Assembly (NCBI GenBank): GCA_937968015.1
Contig: CALBSO010000107.1
Coordinates: 1-19,204 of the forward strand
From: an uncultured Thermomicrobia bacterium
GTDB lineage: Bacteria > Chloroflexota > Chloroflexia > Thermomicrobiales > JALYUS01
Direction: 5' to 3'
DNA: 19,204 nucleotides
The notes beneath the pieces were generated by a model. It had not been told where the DNA came from, did not search any database, and saw only the letters and a list, made by a program, of their open reading frames with translations. The position numbers were made by a program, and so were the translations under genes. Shown here piece by piece: positions 15,517 through 19,204 of the stretch. Position 1 is the stretch's first letter, and every line of letters begins with the position of its first letter.

Positions 15517-16782
15517 TCAGCGTCCGCGCAGGATATGGACGAACGGTGGCACATCGAAATCATCGTCGTCGCTGCCGGGTTTCGTCTCCGGCTGCCCGGA
15601 ACGCGGTGGCGTGGGCGGTGGCCGCCGCTCATCGGCGCGCGGATCGGGCGAGCGCGTGCCGGAGCCACCAAGCGGCCCTTGCCCGGACGATCCGGTTGGG
15701 CGATAGGGTTGCTGCTGCGGGAGCGGGCTGGCGCCTGGCCGGCGGTACGGTTGCACCTGTGGAGGCTCATTCGCCGGCCCGGTACGCGGGAAGAGCGGCC
15801 GCAACCTCCCCTGACCCCGGTCATTGTCGAATCCCGTCGCGATCAGCGTAACGGACACTTCCTGTGAAGCCATATGCTCGTCGAGTGTCGCACCGAAGAT
15901 AAAGTTGACGTTCTGATCCGCCGCCTCGCGCACGATTTCGGCCGCTTCGTAGATTTCCTGCAAGCCCATGTCACTCGGGCCCGAGATATTGAAGAGAATC
16001 CCCGTCGCGCCCTGGATACTCATTTCGAGGAGCGGGCTTTCAATCGCCATGCGCGCCGCGTCCTGCGCGCGGGTATCGCCCGTGCCGCGGCCAATCGCCA
16101 TGAACGCCGACCCCGCACCGGACATGATTGTCTTCACGTCGGCGAAGTCGAGGTTAATGATACCGGGCCGGGTAATCAAGTCCGCGATGCCCTGAATGCC
16201 CTGCTTCAGCACGTCGTCGGCGAGGCGGAATGCCTCGATGAAGGTCATTTTGCTGTCCGCGATAGAAAGGAGACGCTGGTTCGGGATGGTGATTAGCGCG
16301 TCCACGCGCTCCTTGAGTAGCGCGATCCCTTCCTCGGCGTTTTTCCGGCGGGTCGGCCCCTCGAAATCGAACGGCTTCGTGACGACCCCGACCGTGAGCG
16401 CGCTCACCTCCTTGGCAATCTCCGCGATCACCGGCGATGCACCCGTCCCCGTGCCGCCGCCCATGCCGGCGGTGATGAAGACCATATCCGCGCCCTTGAG
16501 GACATCGTAAATCGCCTCGCGGGTCTCTTCCGCCGCTTTCGCGCCGATCGCGGGGTTCCCGCCCGCACCGAGGCCCTTCGTCAGCTTATCCCCGATCCGG
16601 AGGCAAAATGACGCCTGTGAATGCAGGAGCGCTTGCGCGTCCGTATTCACGGCGACGAACTCGACCCCGTGCAACTTCGCCTCGATCATGCGGTTGACGG
16701 CATTGCTCCCCCCGCCGCCAACCCCGATGACCTTAATCTGGGCAAAATTCTCGCCGCCATATGCGACATGAGATTCAAACAT
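15517..16782 (-). CDS. ftsZ: Cell division protein FtsZ
   Basis: 421 residues. FtsZ is the tubulin-like GTPase that forms the Z-ring. The GTP-binding signature is GGGTGTG (108-114); the N-terminus has VIGVGGGGSNAVNRM, and the T7 synergy loop is NLDFADVKTIM. The GTPase core runs to about residue 325, then a linker of about 80 residues rich in Pro, Gln and Arg, ending in DDDDFDVPPFVHILRGR. This fits the C-terminal peptide that binds FtsA, although VPPFVHILR departs from the usual IPxFLR by extra residues before the arginine. The ATG at 16782 has GGAAGGA 7 nt upstream; an in-frame extension to 16839 lacks similarity. It is 99 bp downstream of ftsA. Confidence 0.97.
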   Translation of the reverse strand: MFESHVAYGGENFAQIKVIGVGGGGSNAVNRMIEAKLHGVEFVAVNTDAQALLHSQASFCLRIGDKLTKGLGAGGNPAIGAKAAEETREAIYDVLKGADMVFITAGMGGGTGTGASPVIAEIAKEVSALTVGVVTKPFDFEGPTRRKNAEEGIALLKERVDALITIPNQRLLSIADSKMTFIEAFRLADDVLKQGIQGIADLITRPGIINLDFADVKTIMSGAGSAFMAIGRGTGDTRAQDAARMAIESPLLEMSIQGATGILFNISGPSDMGLQEIYEAAEIVREAADQNVNFIFGATLDEHMASQEVSVTLIATGFDNDRGQGRLRPLFPRTGPANEPPQVQPYRRPGASPLPQQQPYRPTGSSGQGPLGGSGTRSPDPRADERRPPPTPPRSGQPETKPGSDDDDFDVPPFVHILRGR

Positions 16783-16881
16783 GCCCTTGTCCTTCCTCTT
16801 CGCCAATCCGCGCGATGAGGGCCGATCTCCCGCACCCACAGAACCCTGTGCTCATCTCCCCCGTTGGCTGTGCAGTATCGC

Positions 16882-18054
16882 TCACGGCAAGAACTCACGC
16901 AACCATGCTTGCCATCGGGTTTGCCCGATTCGCATTGGCTGGACAGGGAAATTTTCCCTATTTACTGCGGCGACACCGACGCTGGAACCGCCAGATCGCA
17001 CCGACGCCGGAGGCGACTGAAGCCGTGGCTCGACGGTCGCACGCCACCGAAGCAGACCGAGGACGGCCGCAAACCCTGGCGATTGCAGCGCGGCAGGCCC
17101 GGCCACACCCCAGGCGCCCGCGACACGCACGGACATGCCGAGTGCCGCGCGCGCCATCGGCGCAAGACCGGAGAGGACGGCGCCCCCACCACACAATACG
17201 ACCTGACCGATCGCGCCCCCGCCGCGGGTAAACGTCGTCGCCGGCCGTACGATCTCCCCAACATGTGCGAGCAATTGGTCAACCCGCGCGGTGATGATCG
17301 CCGCGACGAGCGCAACGGAGACTGCCGTCCGCGCGCCATCCGCACCACGGACGAGTACCTCGATCTCCGGCGTGCCGAGCCGTGCATGGCCGACCTCGAA
17401 TTTCAGCCGCTCCGCTTCCATCGGATCAATCCGCAATATCGTCGCGAGATCGCGCGTGATATGGTCGCCCCCAATCGGAACACTGCCGAGGCAGACGACG
17501 GCGCCGCCGGAGAAGATCGCAACGCTCGTGTGCTCCGCGCCACACTCGACGATGACCACAACGCCGTCGTGCTCTTCGGGAAGCGCCACTGCCGCCATCG
17601 CGGACAGCACGCTCGGCACGATGCCGACGACCTCGAGACCTGCGTGCCGCGCGACCTCGCGCCACGCGGGTGTGCGATCCGTGGCATGCAGGGTTATCTC
17701 GCGCACTGCCATTGGAGATTGCAGGACGATACATTCGCGACGCGACGCGGGAGCGGCGAACTGGGCCAGGGGCACGCTGAAATAGCCACCGAGGACACGA
17801 TGGCCCGCTGCTTTTTCCGCCTGTTCGACGGCGATGCGGATCGCGCTCCCCAACCGACGTGCATCGGAGACGGTTCCACGCGTCAGCCCCTGCGCGGGCG
17901 TGACACCGAGCCCGAGCACCCGTACCGGTGCGTCACCCTCATCAGCAGTCGCCGCCCCCGCTATGACAACGCGCACATCAACGTTGCCGGCATCAATGCC
18001 GACGACCGTCTCGCGCGCGCGTTGCATTTGGGGCCGCCACCACGTCACATGCAC
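16882..18054 (-). CDS. ftsA: Divergent FtsA-like cell division protein lacking most of subdomain 1C
   Basis: 390 residues from GTG 18054; GTG 18048 and an ATG at 18027 are alternatives. FtsA is the actin-like membrane anchor of FtsZ. Recognisable parts are phosphate-1 VVGIDAGNVDVRVV (17-30), GLTRGTVSDARRLGSAIRIA (56-75), phosphate-2 region VIVECGAEHTSVAIFSGG (167-184), the adenosine motif VVLCGGGAVLSGL, and a C-terminal helix WQAWLREFLP like the membrane-targeting sequence. Between YFSVP (91-95) and REVARHAGLEV (132-142) there are only about 36 residues where E. coli FtsA has about 90, so most of subdomain 1C is missing. The second phosphate motif is ECGAEHT instead of DxGGGT. Position between ftsQ and ftsZ supports the call; a PilM-like relative is the alternative. 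Confidence 0.85.
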   Translation of the reverse strand: MHVTWWRPQMQRARETVVGIDAGNVDVRVVIAGAATADEGDAPVRVLGLGVTPAQGLTRGTVSDARRLGSAIRIAVEQAEKAAGHRVLGGYFSVPLAQFAAPASRRECIVLQSPMAVREITLHATDRTPAWREVARHAGLEVVGIVPSVLSAMAAVALPEEHDGVVVIVECGAEHTSVAIFSGGAVVCLGSVPIGGDHITRDLATILRIDPMEAERLKFEVGHARLGTPEIEVLVRGADGARTAVSVALVAAIITARVDQLLAHVGEIVRPATTFTRGGGAIGQVVLCGGGAVLSGLAPMARAALGMSVRVAGAWGVAGPAALQSPGFAAVLGLLRWRATVEPRLQSPPASVRSGGSSVGVAAVNRENFPVQPMRIGQTRWQAWLREFLP

Positions 18055-18075
18055 TCCATCCCCTTCACCATCTCG

Positions 18076-18834
18076 TTATCGCTTATGCAGCACGGGCCGT
18101 TCGGGATCACGCAGATCGGCCTCCGACCACGGCGGCTGCCGGAGCAACTCCTTCAAGACCGCAAGTTTCTTGCCGAGATGCTCATCATTTCCCAGTACCG
18201 CACGCCATGTGCCGGTCTGAACAATCAATCCCACCACCGGATCGAGCGTGATCGCCGCCTCGGTCAATCCGGCTTCTGTCGGCAGCCGCTCGTTGAGCGC
18301 CAGCGTCGCGCGGATCGGATCGCTGCTTACTCGGCCACCGGCCGCCGGAATCGGGATACCCGCGAGCGCCTGGAGGTGCGGCAATGGCGGCGCGTTCGCG
18401 TCGGATTGTCCCAGCACATCCCCGGCCTCATCAACGAGGTATGACTGATCGCCCGCGTCCCAGACAAGCGCCGCGTGCCGTTCCTCGATCCGTACGACAA
18501 TCGTATCCGGCGCTTCGGTACGCACCTCACTGCGCTGCACACCGGGAAGCGCGGCAATGCGCCGCGCGACGGCGGCGCTATCCACACTGAAGACGCTCTG
18601 ACCAAGCACGCCCGTCGTTTCCGCAATCGTTGAACCGGACAGCGCGGCGACACCCGTCACCACGACGCGGTTCACCGAAAAGCGCGCGTCTGTCATGACG
18701 AAGGCAAGCGACCCGCCCAATACGAGCGCACCGATCCCGGCGGGCAAGCGGCCATTCCGCAGCATGACCATCGCCCAACGCAGGGTGTGAACGCATGCCT
18801 GCCCGACGCGTTTTGCCGTCATGCCACGCGCCAT
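18076..18834 (-). CDS. ftsQ: Cell division protein FtsQ/DivIB
   Basis: 252 residues. FtsQ is a bitopic membrane protein of the divisome. It has a basic cytoplasmic N-terminus (1-30), one transmembrane helix (about 31-48), and a POTRA domain starting FSVNRVVVTGVAALSGSTIA (52-71) and continuing through LPGVQRSEVRTEAPDTIVVR and IEERHAALVW, followed by the beta domain with YLVDEAGDVLG. The ATG has GGAGG 8 nt upstream and starts 3 bp after the ddl stop, so the two are tightly linked. ftsA begins 21 bp after its stop. The length is ordinary for Gram-positive-like bacteria and Chloroflexota. Confidence 0.93.
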   Translation of the reverse strand: MARGMTAKRVGQACVHTLRWAMVMLRNGRLPAGIGALVLGGSLAFVMTDARFSVNRVVVTGVAALSGSTIAETTGVLGQSVFSVDSAAVARRIAALPGVQRSEVRTEAPDTIVVRIEERHAALVWDAGDQSYLVDEAGDVLGQSDANAPPLPHLQALAGIPIPAAGGRVSSDPIRATLALNERLPTEAGLTEAAITLDPVVGLIVQTGTWRAVLGNDEHLGKKLAVLKELLRQPPWSEADLRDPERPVLHKR

Positions 18835-18837
18835 CGC

Positions 18838-19204
18838 TCAGTCCTCCCCACGACGACGGCGACGACGGTCATGCCGCTCGATCGCGAGCGCGATCAGCCG
18901 GTCAACCAACTCGCCATATGAAACGCCGACGGCCTGCCACATCATCGCGTACATACTCGTGGACGTGAATCCGGGCATCGTATTGATTTCGTTGATGAGT
19001 ACACGGTCGTTGGCTTCGTCGTAAAAGAAATCCACACGGGCCAGGCCCTGCGCGTCAATCGTGCGGAATGCCTCAACGGCGTATCGCCGTATCTCATCGG
19101 CGATGTGGGCAGGGAGATCGGCGGGGATGCGCAAGCGCGTTGTCGGGTCGGTGTACTTCGCCGCGTAATCGTAAAATGCATGCCCCTGTACGATGATCTC
19201 ACCC
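18838..19204 (-). CDS. ddl: D-alanine--D-alanine ligase, C-terminal part
   Basis: The frame is open to the window edge; only the last 121 or so residues are present. Ddl joins two D-alanines with ATP for the peptidoglycan stem peptide. The visible part matches the ATP-grasp C-terminal domain: GHAFYDYAAKYTD near the edge, GLARVDFFYDEANDRVLINE with the metal-binding INEINTMPGFTSTSMY, and a C-terminal helix ending in a run of arginines. A TTG at 19134 is not the start, because the family sequence continues upstream. It is the first visible gene of ddl-ftsQ-ftsA-ftsZ-nrdR. Confidence 0.95.
   Translation of the reverse strand, partial: GEIIVQGHAFYDYAAKYTDPTTRLRIPADLPAHIADEIRRYAVEAFRTIDAQGLARVDFFYDEANDRVLINEINTMPGFTSTSMYAMMWQAVGVSYGELVDRLIALAIERHDRRRRRRGED

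Noticed and set aside
16837..16850. Small hairpin CACAG/CTGTG in the ftsA-ftsZ gap
   Set aside because: A 5-bp stem with no T-run; too short to claim a regulatory or terminating role.
16864..18444. 526-codon open frame on the plus strand opposite ftsA and ftsQ
   Set aside because: It has no recognisable domain, a low-complexity Arg/His/Asp-rich composition, and runs antisense to two clear division genes; such frames are common in GC-rich DNA.

Overview
The window is dense, GC-rich bacterial chromosome (roughly 60% GC by eye) made almost entirely of housekeeping genes. I found no phage genes, insertion sequences, CRISPR arrays, rRNA or tRNA. The gene set and protein styles fit a member of the Chloroflexota, perhaps Thermomicrobia-like. 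That placement is an inference from general resemblance, not a database result, and is only moderately secure.

Layout from left to right. (1) Minus strand 53-3159: a PucR/CdaR-type regulator followed by a type I glutamine synthetase-like gene, probably one nitrogen-metabolism unit. (2) Plus strand 3622-5546: mltG (peptidoglycan chain termination) overlapping aroE (shikimate pathway), behind a good promoter. (3) Minus strand 5572-10221: the conserved prkA-yhbH-spoVR stress/sporulation module, with a near-consensus promoter about 360 nt upstream of prkA. (4) Plus strand 10721-11575: prephenate dehydratase pheA. (5) Minus strand 11594-14337: two translationally coupled glycosyltransferases, the second with a 149-residue proline-rich tail. 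(6) Plus strand 14525-14851: thioredoxin with a textbook terminator. (7) Minus strand 14932-19204: nrdR, ftsZ, ftsA, ftsQ and the end of ddl, the distal part of a division and cell-wall (dcw) cluster, transcribed ddl-ftsQ-ftsA-ftsZ-nrdR.

The most interesting points are four. A perfect match to the Gram-positive type LexA (SOS) box lies in the divergent promoter region between the glycosyltransferases and thioredoxin. The FtsA is about 50 residues short exactly where subdomain 1C should be and has a degenerate second phosphate motif. A tandem heptamer repeat is translated into the N-terminus of YhbH and recurs inverted across the prkA-yhbH junction. The glutamine synthetase has NHE and Q where family members usually have the ATP-side NRS and R. 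No wholly new multi-gene system is evident.
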